A DNA stretch of 64,000 nucleotides, taken from contig CM018694.1 of NCBI GenBank assembly GCA_009363875.1, positions 558,001-622,000 of the forward strand, in the 5' to 3' direction. Each line of letters begins with the position of its first letter. The stretch's first letter is position 1. Position numbers and translations under genes: made by a program. This document shows positions 63,919 to 64,000 of this stretch, one piece after another. The notes below the pieces were generated by a model. That model saw only the letters and a program-made list of their open reading frames with translations, was not told the origin of the DNA and searched no databases. Source of the stretch: Mikania micrantha. Taxonomy: Eukaryota > Streptophyta > Magnoliopsida > Asterales > Asteraceae.

Positions 63919-64000
63919 TTGCGGGACTCCAACATCATGATCAAGATTTGTGATATTCTGATCTATATCTTGATCATGAGAAACTGCATCTTCAAAAATA

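Overview
This is nuclear DNA from a flowering plant. It has a spliced plant-type SNF2 gene with GT-AG introns, long-LTR Ty3/gypsy chromoviruses, Ty1/copia elements, hAT, Mutator and Helitron-like small elements, and a fossil plant pararetrovirus. The repeat mix would suit a large repeat-rich eudicot genome, perhaps Asteraceae, but the family is only a guess. The window contains one host gene; almost everything else is transposable-element sequence.

Region 1 (1-14139): a Tekay/Del-like gypsy element on the minus strand with LTRs of at least 3.6 kb that differ by roughly 1% by eye. Its interior is chimeric. It carries gag-protease, then a reverse-transcriptase fragment cut just before its catalytic box, then a second diverged gag-protease, then RT-RNase H-integrase-chromodomain. 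All of this is in one frame, broken only by three nonsense codons. Region 2 (14140-19682): a diverged LTR of a related family, a decayed PIF/Harbinger-type transposase and a short Helitron-like element that stops 180 bp before the host gene.

Region 3 (19862-48080): the host gene, a 12-exon SNF2-family remodeller (CHR19/ETL1, the plant relative of SMARCAD1/Fun30). It encodes 717 residues in 2154 coding bases spread over 28.2 kb. Intron 2 (11.5 kb) holds a multi-level nest of copia elements, a SINE and hAT-like elements. Intron 8 (4.5 kb) holds a polypurine tract and a 557-bp Mutator-like MITE. Intron 10 (7.7 kb) holds a complete but decayed gypsy element that contains a very young non-autonomous LTR element with identical LTRs and an intact ORF. 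All exons remain in frame with intact helicase motifs and splice sites.

Region 4 (49540-53715): a chain of four insertions separated by (TA)n tracts. These are a MITE, a near-perfect 390-bp foldback, a 1.45-kb inverted-repeat element, and an inverted, scrambled endogenous pararetrovirus (protease piece on minus; promoter, leader, tRNA-Met primer site and first ORFs on plus). Region 5 (53716-60667): the pararetroviral reading frame runs directly into the gag of a second Tekay-like gypsy element with an intact 1126-residue pol and a 2.6-kb 3' LTR; no 5' LTR is visible. Region 6 (60668-64000): a 13-15-bp minisatellite and the 3' end of a SIRE-like copia element on the minus strand that runs off the window.

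No CRISPR array, operon or rRNA gene is present. The most unusual structures are the double gag-protease gypsy chimera, the pararetrovirus-gypsy junction, the TA-tract insertion chain and the young gag-like non-autonomous element.
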